From Mugil cephalus (taxonomy: Eukaryota; Chordata; Actinopteri; Mugiliformes; Mugilidae): DNA of 64,000 nt. Below are positions 22,301 to 33,000 of this stretch, one piece after another. The position numbers and the translations under genes are program-made. Each line of letters starts with the position of its first letter. The stretch's first letter is position 1. The notes beneath the pieces are model-generated. The model saw only the letters and a program-made list of their open reading frames with translations, did not search any database and was not told the origin of the DNA. The stretch covers positions 33,014,690-33,078,689 of the forward strand of contig NC_061771.1 of the NCBI RefSeq assembly GCF_022458985.1, written 5' to 3'.

Positions 22301-23931
22301 ATTAACTGAATGAAATGAACAGGTAACTTAACTTAATGGATACCAGACATCTCAGTTTTAATTTCTAGTCACGAGTCCTTTTACAAACTTTCAATCTTAA
22401 GCTTTGTCTGAAACAATGGAAGTAGATGCATTTAAAACATTTTTAAATATCAGCGTGACGAGTCAAACCATGATTTTAGGATTTATGAATGTTTAAGGTG
22501 AGTCAGGTGGAGGATTTTGGTCCAACTGCTTCTCCACCAAACAAATCAGAACGGAAAAAAGACGAGGAAATGTTGTGTCCGTGTATATTTATAAAACATC
22601 GCCCATAGACGCAAACTAAACGCCACTTAAAACCTCATTAGCTCCACAGCCGGCTGCTAATGAAAGGCTCATAGAAGCTTCGCTGTGGCAGTCAGACGTA
22701 ACATACATTTACATTTTAAACAGTCTGTCTCAAGCTACTCCTGTGAGGAAACGTTCAGATGCAGGAACCCTGTGGTCTCATTATCTCACTCAGCATTCAG
22801 ATTAATGTTATGCTTCAGATGTGTCTCTTAAGTTCAGTCTGAATGACTTCACAGAAATCCAGCTGCCAAACCTCTCCTTTAAGTCACAGCAGTAGTTTGA
22901 ATTGAATTCCAGGACCAGATTTTCTTGCATCAGATTCACAGCTTTAGGTTTCTCAAATGAAACCTAAACCTCAACATCTTGTGGTGTGAATTATGAGTTA
23001 AATAAAAACACACACGATTTCGATACCTCCATGTTATTCATGTTAATATTCACTTTTGCACCTTAACGTTTATTCTTCCATCTCTATTTCTTGTACATTT
23101 TTTCATATGCTAATTCTGTGCTTTTTACTAGATTTTACATATATTTTATTTTATTTTTAATGTTATATTATACCTTTTACTTGTGGTTCATTTAAGATAG
23201 TCAAGACTCAGCTGTAAATGTTGTAAAATAGTTTTCCAGTAAAGCTTAATATGTAATGTAAATGCTGCAGGCTGTGAATTTATCTGAAAATAAAGTTTAC
23301 TTCTAAATAAAATGGTGGATTAAATTAGATTATTAGATTACATTTTTTAATCAGATCATTTACCTTTATCTTATCTTATCAGTGTCTTATACTTGTACCT
23401 TTTTAATGCTTTTGATGCATATTATGTATTTTAAACCCTCCTTGGGTGTTTTTAAAGGTGCCTATAAATAAAATAAAACTTAGATTTAGATAGACTTTAA
23501 TGATCCGCAAGGGAAATTACTTAGTTACAGTATCTTAGTAGAAATATAAAATAACACACGATTAAAATAAAAGTATTATCAAATAAAACAAAACAGAAAA
23601 CCTCAAGGTTTAAGGCTTAGTATTTACTACGTAAATCTGTTTACTTTTTGTATATATGCCAGTTCTGCTTTATTTTATTATTAATCTCTTATAGGTTTTA
23701 AGCTTTTACTATTGATATTTTTTATGCTGTTGTGAACAGGGACAAATAAACGTTTTCTTCATCTCCAAACACTAGCTTGTGGAGCTAACAGGTGTTAGCA
23801 ACCCAATGTACACAAGCGACCACGTATTTGCGGGCTCACCCGTTGTAGTCCACCTGTCCCGGGTACTTTATCGCTCGCAGGAGAGTCTCCAGCTGGCGAA
23901 GACAACCCTGAACATCCCCAGTAGAGAACAT
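16320..23931 (-). CDS. cep44: Centrosomal protein of 44 kDa
   Basis: Centriole and spindle-pole protein that acts in centriole-to-centrosome conversion and binds microtubules through its N-terminal domain. Ten exons join in one frame: 23840-23931, 21185-21332, 20959-21096, 19469-19540, 19059-19244, 18840-18975, 18653-18738, 17581-17637, 16503-16552 and 16320-16380, 1,026 bases or 341 residues (human about 390). The N-terminal domain is clear: GDVQGCLRQLETLLRAIKYP, LSKGDPSAFLPIVSF, DLRFTDAVYK, FNYKPVLTKQQFLQWGFS. A glutamate run, a coiled coil (LDERLSAVEAQLEYLLSGLD) and RESWENLMSRVLLLETK follow; the end is KITDMLKSTSSLLKNT. The joins of exons 5-6 and 6-7 are the least certain: exon 7 must start at 18738 rather than at the stronger upstream AG to stay open. 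It is divergent from fbxo8, as in other vertebrates. Confidence 0.92.
16503..16552 (-). CDS. cep44: cep44 exon 9
   Basis: Encodes GDVQEDLKDRLQKITD, ending in phase 2 at a GTAAGT donor. It corresponds to the human QKMERMKKM region. Confidence 0.75.
16768..17124 (+). mobile_element. L1-type LINE ORF2 C-terminal fragment
   Basis: An open 118-codon stretch in the cep44 intron, antisense to cep44. It contains FKILKRLFYTPLKLFTTGSR and CPKCGN, matching the C-terminal part of L1 ORF2 (K.LHR.YYTP..L and CW.C), then WITEAADVTDLEKVAFRLE, like the L1 end. No other part of the LINE is nearby, so this is a short 3' piece. Confidence 0.55.
17581..17637 (-). CDS. cep44: cep44 exon 8, Ser-rich
   Basis: A 57-bp phase-0 exon encoding TPAPSSYSSYSSSVSDSLK, like the Ser-rich SSSGYSTASSDSTPR stretch of the human protein. 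Confidence 0.65.
18185..18310 (+). repeat. Dispersed repeat, copy 1
   Basis: GGTCTGTCAGGC.GCAGAGACGCTA and TCTGGTCTTT.AATAAAATGC, then GCTAATGCTAATGCTATGTG and CTAATTCCAGGTGTTTCCTC. The same order occurs at 63885-64000 in the same orientation. Confidence 0.75.
18590..18615. repeat. Dispersed transposon-end motif
   Basis: GGTGGTCATAATGTTGTGGC, a motif common at the ends of fish DNA elements; it recurs at about 40291-40310. Confidence 0.45.
18653..18738 (-). CDS. cep44: cep44 exon 7
   Basis: Encodes VTVSRESWENLMSRVLLLET and KAELNHPQ, matching the human ENTWTNLLSRVTLLE. The AG at 18746 would force an immediate stop with the exon 6 phase, so the AG seven bases on is preferred. Donor GTGAGA. Confidence 0.75.
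18840..18975 (-). CDS. cep44: cep44 exon 6, coiled coil
   Basis: Encodes FQSELDERLSAVEAQLEYLL, SGLDRMEVVEKRLEDVESQ and RVTNKA, a heptad-rich coiled coil like that of the human protein (SIEKRLDCLEQK). Confidence 0.8.
19059..19244 (-). CDS. cep44: cep44 exon 5 with a glutamate run
   Basis: Encodes VSKRPFVVNHIENPSTFPLN (compare the human KKKAVVIRHLYNEDN), then a run of nine Glu from GAA repeats, then SPDLPGDEDEENKPPG. The donor AGG/GTATTG at 19059 is my choice because it keeps the frame; it is the weakest part of the model. Confidence 0.6.
19152..19175. repeat. (CTT)n microsatellite inside cep44 exon 5
   Basis: A run of CTT triplets that reads as GAA (Glu) codons in cep44, so length changes would alter the protein without a frameshift. 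Confidence 0.8.
19469..19540 (-). CDS. cep44: cep44 exon 4
   Basis: A 72-bp exon encoding PRVRLPPTKDPKGEAQPTQT, phase 0 at both ends. The intron before it contains the first 39-bp minisatellite. An extra exon in that intron cannot be excluded. Confidence 0.65.
19617..20620 (+). repeat. 39-bp TATA-containing minisatellite, array A
   Basis: About 26 tandem copies of a 39-bp unit containing GACCGTATATAAATATGGAC and TAAACACGTCTCCTCCATA, with a C/T variant (GACCG or GACTG) and several 36-bp units lacking one triplet. It sits in cep44 intron 3. Since 39 and 36 are multiples of three, long open frames arise on the minus strand, but these are not genes. Confidence 0.95.
20722..20830 (-). repeat. LINE 3'-tail-like repeat
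   Basis: AACTTTATTTATCCCAAGAG followed by a degenerate 3' region; one of several copies in the window of a motif resembling the 3' end of fish L2/Rex-type LINEs. Confidence 0.35.
20850..20895. repeat. Hairpin from a Tc1/mariner-type end
   Basis: CAGTCAAAAGTCTGGACACT resembles the terminal repeat of many fish Tc1-like elements. Positions 20860-20874 (GGACACTTTCTCATT) pair perfectly with 20881-20895 across a six-base loop. It lies 63 bp from cep44 exon 3. Confidence 0.65.
20959..21096 (-). CDS. cep44: cep44 exon 3
   Basis: Encodes VLRDIFNYKPVLTKQQFLQW, GFSQRKISVTCDIINLVLRE and HNQLRK, the end of the conserved N-terminal domain. Confidence 0.95.
21185..21332 (-). CDS. cep44: cep44 exon 2
   Basis: Encodes LSKGDPSAFLPIVSFTLTSF through KTDLRFTDAVYK, matching the human LIKGDPAASLPIISYSFTSY region. 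TTCCTCAG acceptor, AAG/GTAACA donor. Confidence 0.95.
21333..23839. other. cep44 intron 1
   Basis: AT-rich intron. A LINE-tail-like motif (GACTTTAATGATCCGCAAGG) lies at 23492-23520. The rest shows no exon or strong motif. Confidence 0.5.
23840..23931 (-). CDS. cep44: cep44 exon 1 with start codon
   Basis: Begins MFSTGDVQGCLRQLETLLRA and continues IKYPGQVDYNG; the human protein begins MATGDLKRSLRNLEQVLRLL. Donor GTGAGC, phase 2. Confidence 0.9.
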
Positions 23932-24290
23932 TTTATCTGCAAACGAGGCCGAAAATCGAACTTCTCTCCGTTTTCCGCCTGTTAACAGTTAAAGTAACGT
24001 TAACACAAATGAGACTGAATCTGAGCGACACGACTCAACAAACCACAACATTTGCTAAAAACTTAAATGTCGTGTCCCTGCATTAATATATAGCTACTCA
24101 TTTTTGCTCCAGACAGGCAAATATATATATAGATATTTATACAAATTAAAACGAGAAAAGTGTCTTTACAGCAGCCGTTGATCTTCCGTTCGCCTGAGTT
24201 TTGTTTCTACCGGGTCAACGTTGACTCGAGCCGTGATTGGCCAGTTGGACCATCGACGTCATCGCGTACGTTTCAAGGAACGTAACAAGT

Positions 24291-24298
24291 TGACGTCA
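24291..24298. promoter_or_regulatory. Perfect CRE palindrome
   Basis: TGACGTCA about 360 bp upstream of the cep44 start codon, next to a CGACGTCATCG variant at 24254-24264. It is a candidate ATF/CREB site. Confidence 0.5.
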
Positions 24299-25164
24299 AT
24301 GACGCACACACCTATTTCTGGGCTTCTCTCCGATTCTACTTTTAGCTTTTTGATCCAGGGAGCGTTTCTTGACACTCGGGGGTAAAAGTGACCAGCTTTA
24401 ATCAGTTTGATCGACTTGGGATTTTAACAATTAATTAATTTCTCTTTATGTTTTTTTTTTCTGTGATGACAGGAGAGGAAAACGGGGAGGGGCAGAAGTG
24501 ACAGGAGGAGGAGGAGGAGGAGAAAACAGATGATAATTGTGTTAGTTCTGGACTACGGTATGGAAGAACCCTCCTGGACCAAACAAGCTGGTTTATTCGT
24601 GCAAATAAATGCTTGGCTACATGAAATGACAACCGGACACGCTTAATAGGAAGGAAGCCTCGTTTCCAGCTGTCCTTGTGTGCAGGTCAGGTTGTCAGAG
24701 GAATCCCTAAAGTCAGGTGGGTAAACTCGTCCTTACGAGACCGTGTCGCGTTCGTTTAAATATCGCAACATTTTTGTAAGAGAAACAAGACAAAACGTGA
24801 CTTAATATCGCCGCGAAATCCACTTATTACGTGTCGTCGCTGTCTTCGTCAACTTAAACTAGCCTGGTAAGCTAACTCCGGGCATGTGTGAGTGACAGCC
24901 GGCGCAGCCAATCAGGCTCCGGCTTGAAAGCCGCTGTGACGTGTTTGACCAATGGTATTTGGAAGGGGGCGGGGCTACGCGTCAAGCTAGCTTGCTTGCT
25001 GGAACTTCCAACGTTGATGTTTACAACAGTGTCCTGGATTTGTTTATGCAACACAGAAAAGACTGGACAGCGGGTTGAGGCTGTACTTTTTACTGGAACA
25101 CTTATACGTTCATTTTTTAAAGTTTATTATTATTATTATTATCATTATTATTATTAACAGAATA

Positions 25165-25470
25165 GAATAGAATGGATAATAGTTTATTCTTCCCCTGGGG
25201 GAATTCGTGTGTTCAGTAGTTTTGTACACAAACATGCACAGACATTAAAAATCAACAGCACTAAGAGCAGTGCAAATGGAAGACTTGATATATATGTGTA
25301 TGTGCAAAAAAAGAGTGACAACAAAATAAAATAAAAGAAATATGTCTGTGCAAAAGCCAGAGTAGGCAATAAAAGAGCAGGAAACATGAAACATATCAGT
25401 GTAATAGTGGTTCACAACTATGTACAATATTACTATTATTATAAGTAGTAGTAGCAGTAGTAGTATACAC
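25165..25470 (-). repeat. LINE 3'-tail-like repeat
   Basis: TAGTTTATTCTTCCCCTGGG followed by AAAAATCAACAG-type degenerate sequence and AGGCAATAAAAGAGCAGG, similar in layout to 39295-39560. Probably the 3' end of a non-LTR element in reverse. Confidence 0.4.
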
Positions 25471-25896
25471 ATAAAATACACATTAGTCTAAACTAAAATG
25501 TTGTTGAATAGTTTTCCTGTAAAGTTCACTGTGAAATATAATGGAAATATGAACTAATTCATGTCTACTTCATTATTTTATAAGCAGGAAAAAGCTCTGC
25601 TTTACACTTTACACCTAAATACACATTAAAGATATCCAAAACTACTTTATTACTCTATTTTCTACTAAAACCTTATGCATTAAGTGACCCATGGATAATC
25701 AAACTGTCTTTTTGTGTGTGTATTTTGTCTATGTCTGATTTTATTGACACATATATTATTATATAAAGACCAGAACTTAGAGTTGCAGATCGCTGGTCAA
25801 CCCTGTGCTTAACTCAGAGCCGTGGGGAGTTTATCTGTGGGTGTAGCTCATCGTGAACTCGTACGACTATGTGTCTGTGAATGACCTGATACTCAC

Positions 25897-25969
25897 CTGT
25901 AGCTGGAGGAAACTGGCTGATCTTTTTCTCCAGTTCTACTCCAAACGATCTGATATCAGCCAGAGGCTC
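25897..25969 (-). other. Exon-like segment, unassigned
   Basis: A 73-bp minus-strand stretch flanked by CACACAG and GTGAGTAT, open for PLADIRSFGVELEKKISQF. I do not recognise the peptide. It lies between the two divergent genes, on the cep44 strand but upstream of its start, so it could be part of a non-coding or unknown transcript or a repeat-borne exon. Confidence 0.25.
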
Positions 25970-26327
25970 CTGTGTGAATGGGAGTGAAACATGCACTGGT
26001 GCATTCAGAGTGTATGGTCACATGCACAGTGTGCAGACATGTCTTCTTTTCGCCGTCCGCCCAAATGCCTAACGTTATAAAATGATCACATGCACAGGAT
26101 ACAGACGCCTGGTGGGATATTGGTGCTGTGAGGTCACTAGTTTCAATCCTTTCTATGTCCACGGCTCAGGAGCCTTGAGAAAGCTCCTAATTTGTTTAGA
26201 CTTCACCGGTAATGGAAGAGAATTATGCAGTTTCTCAACATATTTCTCGGCCAGGTGATTCAGGTGATTTAACTGATACGAGGTCTTTGTTTATTCTGTT
26301 TGTGCTGTGTTGCTGTGCTGCGTACAG

Positions 26328-26424
26328 ATGGGTCAGGCACTGTGGAGGCTGCCTCCCAGACAACAGCAGCAGCTTCAGGAAGAGCTCGCCGACCGCCTGG
26401 CTGAGCGAGGAGGCCGAGAGCAAG
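26328..26424 (+). CDS. fbxo8: fbxo8 exon 1 (start)
   Basis: MGQALWRLPPRQQQQLQEEL; human begins MGQGLWRVVRNQQLQQEG. The ATG is the first three bases after a CAG acceptor. Donor GTAACC, phase 1. Confidence 0.9.
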
Positions 26425-29400
26425 GTAACCCTTCCACTTTCACTCATATCACATCTACAGAGACCAGTGACTGCCGCGACATTAGGGCTGGAAACAGCCA
26501 AGGAAACACTTCTCACGCCGGTAATTAAACCACAGGCTGCAGGTCGAGTCCTTGGAGCCACGTAGTTAAACTCTGAGGCGACTCGTCGGGTTCATCAGAT
26601 CAGTTTCTTTCTGTCTTCCTCTTGTTATTGGACTCACATTCATGGATGGAGTCATGGATTAGTGGCTGGAGAAGAAACTTTGGGACATGTCTACTCTCTG
26701 GTGGCAGCCCACAGCAAATATTATCAATATTATCATTATTCTCCATTTGAACACTTGTGAGGTTTCTGACCTGAACCTGCAGGATTTTCTGCAGCTCACA
26801 GATGCAACATGATTGGCTGATTGTAAACTGAGTTCCTACTACACGGTGTCTTGTCATTGAGCAGTTTAGATAAATGGTGAATAAAGAATTAAGTGGCTAT
26901 TTGTCTGAAACTAATAACAAATCAAACAAAACAACAAACTTTATGAACAAACTGAATAAAAATCAAACAACCACTGAGGTATTCAGGGATTAAATTCAGA
27001 AAAAAAGTCCATTGTCCAGGCAAACAGGACATTTGGTGTCTGGTATCTGGTTTATTTAGAGAAAACATACAGCGACGACTTCTGCTGCCTCTAAAAATCA
27101 AAACCCTTCCCAGTGCCTGGCTCACATGTCCCTTTCTCCCCCTATTTACGACCTCACCTGTGCCCCAGTTACCTGATGCCTTCAAAATAAAAGCACTGGC
27201 AAATAATCCAGATAAACTGAAATGCTAATGTATTTATAAACCTATAGAAACAAAAGCTCCAAAGATCCAATTAAACATATTGGATTTGTATTTTTAAAAG
27301 CTGACGTCATCGTTAATAAAGTCCGTGAAGTTGTCCCAGAGTTCATAGGGTTGTGTTTTCTGGTCCTAGTGCGCGATGGAGGAGCCCAGAGAAGAGCCCC
27401 CCAGCAATGCTACGGCCCCGACATCTATCATCTGCTGAGGACACGCCGGGGAGGTACGAACCCACGACCACACGGTTCAGACTCTGGAGGTTCTGGTTCT
27501 GTGTGAAGTCAGGACGGATCGAACTAAGGTTCAGTCTGTGTGAAAAGGACAGAAAGGAGAATAATCTGCTCCTTCACCCCAACAATCAACTTACACTTAA
27601 ATTAGAAAACAGGAACGTAATGAGCAGCAAAATAATGAGACTAATCAAATTCATTTAAACACCTGTCACGTTCCACTTTAGTTTTAACATTTACGTCACA
27701 TGAACAAAACAAAAGTAAAAAAAATTAAATGTTTGTGGACGTTTCATGACAGTAACTAACACACCTCATTATATTATATGACTTTAACTGTTAAATGTAC
27801 ATTTAGATTCTTTGGTTTCTCTGTTCAGGTTGTTCCATGAGCTGATTCCTTCCGTTTCATGAGTTTAGTCCTGAATCTCGGTTCCTTTGAAGTGATACTT
27901 ACATTCTCTTTTTTTTCAAATCTCGTCTGAGCGTTGATTACGAGCTTTAATGAACAGAACATTGAATCGTGTGGAGTTTGTGAGGTTTGTGAAGCTGTAT
28001 CTGCTGCTCTCAGAGGGCGGGAGGTCAGACAGGTGGTGGCTGAGGTTATGTGTTGAGATGTTAGGAAGCGTCTGAGGCCGAGCGGTAGAAGGAACCAGCA
28101 GCTCACTGCGCCTCTCGTTTTCCTTCAGGACTTTCTTCAGGGACTTTCTCCACCACAGCTGTGGTGCTAATTGGCGGCGTCCACTCTAGAGTCTCATGAT
28201 TCATGTGGATTTTTCCATCCAGGCCTCGTTGTTGTGCTGGTTTATTCTCCAGAGGTCACGTCTGTGAATGTGTTCTCCTACTGTCAGTATGAGCTGGAAC
28301 CACAGACTGTTCCCCAACATTTCACTTCAGCTCAGTTCTGTATATGAATAAGGGACAATACATATTAATCACTGAAAGGCTAATTTACGTAGACGGTCCA
28401 TTTGTCTTATGGCAGCTCAGAAACAATGAAAACAGCAAATACAGCAAATTCACAGTATCACAGAAAACAATGAAATGGGTCAGAATATGCTCGTATTTAA
28501 GACTTATCAAAGCCATAAATTACAATTTAAATAAATAAAATAAAATAAAACTACTGCTTACAATTTAAATTAAATAAAATAAAACTACAGCTACAGTTTA
28601 AATAAAATAAAATAAAATAAAACTGCTGCTACAATTTAAATAAAATAAAATAAAACTACTGCTTACAATTTAAATAAAATAAAAAAAATACTGATAAAGT
28701 TTAAATAAAATAAAATAAAATAAAACTGCTGCTACAATTTAAATAAAATAAAATAAAACTACTGCTTACAATTTAAATAAAATAAAAAAAATACTGATAA
28801 AGTTTAAATAAAATAAAATAAAATAAAACTACTGCTACAGTTTAAATAAATTAAAACTACTTATAAAGTTTAAGTGAAATAAATTAAAACTGCTACTTAC
28901 AATTTAAATAAAGAAATAAAATAAAACTATTGCTACAGTTTAAATAAAATAAAATAAAACTACTGCTACAGTTTAAATAAAATAAAATAAAATAAAACTA
29001 CTTCTACAGTTTAAATAAAATAAAATAAAACTACTGCTACAATTTAAATAAAATAAAATAAAATAAAACTGCTGCTACAGTTTAAATAAAATAAAATAAA
29101 ACTACTGCTACAGTTTAAATAAAATAAAATAAAATAAAACTACAGCTACAGTTTAAATAAAATAAAATAAAACTGCTGCTACAGTTTAAATAAAATAAAA
29201 TAAAATAAAACTACAGCTACAGTTTAAATAAAATAAAACAAAACTGCTGCTACAGTTTAAATAAAATAAAATAAAATAAAACTACAGCTACAGTTTAAAT
29301 AAAATAAAATAAAATAAAACTACTGCTACAGTTTAAATAAAATAAAATAAAACTGCTGCTACGGTTAAAATAAAATAAAATAAAACTACTGCTACAGTTA

Positions 29401-30022
29401 AAATAAAATAAAATAAAACTACTGCTACAGTTTAAATAAAATAAAATAAAACTACTGCTACAGTTTAAATAAAATAAAATAAAATAAAACTACTGCTACA
29501 GTTTGGCCCTGTGGTTGCGAATCCGTCCTCTAAAATGAAGCCAAAGCTAGTAGAGCTCCCCCTGGTGGCGGGAGGTGAATGAAGTAACAGTGACCTAACG
29601 ATGAAAAGTGAACTTTGTGAACTTTGTGTCATCTTGTTTGTCGTGGTGGCTGCAGGTAAAGACCAGCACGGCTTTATAGACCTGGAGATGCTGCCTCCAG
29701 AGCTGGGTATCACCATACTGTCCTACCTGAACGCCACCGACCTGTGCCTGGCCGGCTGCGTATGGCAGGACCTGGGACACGACGAGTACCTCTGGCAGGG
29801 GTGAGGACCCCCCCCCACACACAAACACTGTCTGGTCTCTAGATCATGTCCATCACCACCAGCTTACGTTAGGGTTGTGTTGTGTTCAGGCTCTGTAAGT
29901 CCACATGGGGACACTGCTCCATCTACAACAGGAGGCTCCCGGCCGGCTTCTCCTACAGGAGACTGTACCTGCAGCTGGACGAGGGCAGCCTCACCTTCAA
30001 CGCTAACCCCCAGGAGGTAACG

Positions 30023-30077
<55 letters not shown>

Positions 30078-33000
30078 ACACACACACACACACACGTATA
30101 CACACAGTATATACAACTAAACACCCAGAATCTACAGCCCTGCAGGAGAATTTATCTTTTATTCCACTTTGGTTTCACATATTTACTTTACCTGCCATGT
30201 GTTCAGTGCACAAATAAATATAAATAAATAATGTATAATATACAGTAGAATCATTACACAGAGGCAGGAGGAATTACATGTAAAAGTAATAATTATATGT
30301 AAGATATACAAGGCTATATGATATACGTTCTCTTCTGAAAAGTGCAACTAAAATTATATTTTACAATCACATAAATTCAAGATTTACTTCATTGATCCCT
30401 GCAGGGAAAATACTTTGTCCAAGAGTTACGAGAAGATATGAAAGTTTTATATATATATGTGTGTGTGTGTCACATATAATGAATCAGTTTAAAGACACTT
30501 CATATGAGTGGATGTAATGTGAGATATATGAGATGTTAAAGCTTCTAAAGGTTCTTGGTTTGTGTGAACATCAGCGTCATCTTCCACTATATTTAAAGTC
30601 ACTGTAGACATTCGGAAAAAGATGAATGTTATTATTTACCAGCCGCCCGACACACACCAGCTCCTCCTCCTCCTCCTCCTCCTCCTCCTCCTCCTCCTCC
30701 TCCTCCTCCTCCTCAGTGGAGGTCTGAAGTGTAGACAAAGTCTCTCTTGTTTTTTTTTTTTAATGTTGATGCAGTTTGTAGTAAAGGGAACGTTTCATGC
30801 TGTGTAGCATTTAGCTGCCTGCAGGAATCATTTAGTGTTGTCATGTTTATTGTCAGGGTTTGACTTTGACATTATCCCCGTGTGTGTTTGTGTGTTTGTG
30901 GTGCAGGGCATCAGCTACTTCATGTCTAAAGGTATCTTAGTGGATCACCCCACGGAGCTGGCCAAGTTCATTTTCTACACCCGGCGGCTCAACTGGAAGA
31001 TGCTGAGGATTTACCTGGACGAGAGGTCGACGCATCAACACGCAAACCACGTGTCTTTACCTGCAGGTGTTACTGTGAATGCTCATGTACTGTGTGTGTG
31101 TGTGTGTGTCTGTGTGTGTGTGTGTGTCTGTGTGCAGGCGGGACGTGTTGGATGAGCTCGTCACCCTCCACAACTTCAGTAACCAGTTCCTGCCCAACGC
31201 CCTGAGGGATTTCTTCAGACACATCCACGCCCCCGAGGAGAGAGGAGAGTATCTGGAGACGCTCATCACCAAGTTCAGCCACAGGTTCTGCACCTGCAAC
31301 CCGGGTCTGGTCCGAGACCTGGGCCTCAGTCCCGGTTAGTGCCGAGGACTTCACGCCAAACTCTCACAAAACAGCAGCAGCACTGATTATATTCAATCAA
31401 ATCATCTTTTTTTTGTTGGACAAAAATTTGTAGAATAAGCACAAAGTTCTTGTCTCGGATCAAAATATAAGATGTATTTTTTTGATAGAAGGTTGTTTTT
31501 GATACAGTGTAGTGTGTTTTTAACCTCCTGAGGCCCATTTGTTTGGAACGTATCTTCATTTCTTTAAGATTAAGATCTTTTTTTGTTATTTGGATTAGTA
31601 ATAAGTATCAAAACTAAGCATCAGATATGAGCTGGACGCAGTATTTTTTAATTTAATTCACCAATATGTAACCAGAATATAAAACAGTTTATTTTAATGC
31701 AGAATTGTAACCGATGAAATCCCAACGTCCTCAAACGAGTACTTCACATCATATCAAAGTAGAAAAGTTAAGCAGCATAACTAAACAAAGGACAGCAGGT
31801 TTAAATGAAGCTGAATAAGCTGCAACATAAATGTCCCCATACGAGGACGCTGGATCTCAGGAGGACAACGTCAGCCTGAATGTGCTGCTGCAACAACAAA
31901 TGTCTCCAAATAAACAAAAGATGGATTTTTCTGATTGAAATCGATCTTGATTTGAATCGATCTGGTTCTGATTGTTGGTTCATCAAAACATGATGAAAGG
32001 AAACATCAGAGCGGAAAGATGATTACATTTTAAAACTATGACGACAGAGAAGAGCTGTAAAATAAAAATAAAAATAAAAAAGACACATGAAAGATGTGAA
32101 AGCACAGACCTCTGGAACCAATGACAACATTAGTTTTTAGTCAAATCCTTTCAGAGTTACAGTATTTCCTGCAACTCCACACACGATATATGTTGATATC
32201 TAGATCCAGGTCACTCTGAGTTTTATTCATATGAATCCTATTTAGTTTAGTTTCACCTGAGGTTCACTCATCACCTCCTATGGGACGAACAAACTCTGTG
32301 TTTTACTCAAATTCATGTTCTGTTGTTGTGGCTCTGCTACTTCCCATCTCACCCACTGTGTGTCAGAGACAGTTTTAACTACTTTGCAAATTATAATGGA
32401 TGATAAAGATATATTTTTGGTACTGTTTATCCCGAGAAATAGATTAACAATGACCTGTCAGTGTTTAAATCAGCTCCACCTTTACAGATTAACACATTAA
32501 TGGTCGATTTAATGGTTTCATCACTTTAAATTATAGCACATCCTTCATGATTCACAAGAGACAAGAGGCAGAAAAAAGCCACAAATCAAACAGTCACAAA
32601 AAAGTCAAACTCATCTTAAATCACAGAGATGTCGATTCACACTGGATTAGTTTTATCTGTGTTACCAGAATTAAGGTTCAGGTATTTTGTGGTGTAATTT
32701 TTACTTTACAAATCACGGACATGGACGATTCACACGGGATTAAGATCACAACGTCCTCTGTGATTATTAGAAAAATAATAGGACTTAAGACTATAGAGAG
32801 AACCCCACAATCTCAGACACGACTCACACCACAGTGAGACTCATGGCAAATACAACATAAACTGCACTTTAATGACATCTGCATACACATTAAACCAAAT
32901 ATATACACTCATTTTTAATCTGTTTACCCTTTTTTATTTAATTATTCGTTTATGTGCAGAATAACTCCCTTAGAGAAGTTCCTTTTTTTTTTTTAGACTG

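Larger units (their letters stand above)
23932..26327. promoter_or_regulatory. Shared divergent promoter interval of cep44 and fbxo8
   Basis: Head-to-head spacing. The cep44-proximal 24170-24310 stretch has a CCAAT box in reverse (GATTGGCC at 24234) and a perfect TGACGTCA at 24291-24298. A second CpG-rich segment at 24880-24985 has AGCCAATCAG, then CCAATGG and a GGGGCGGGG GC box near 24966. The untranslated first exon of fbxo8 should lie here. The LINE-tail repeat at 25165-25470 and an exon-like piece at 25897-25969 are also in this interval. Confidence 0.5.
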
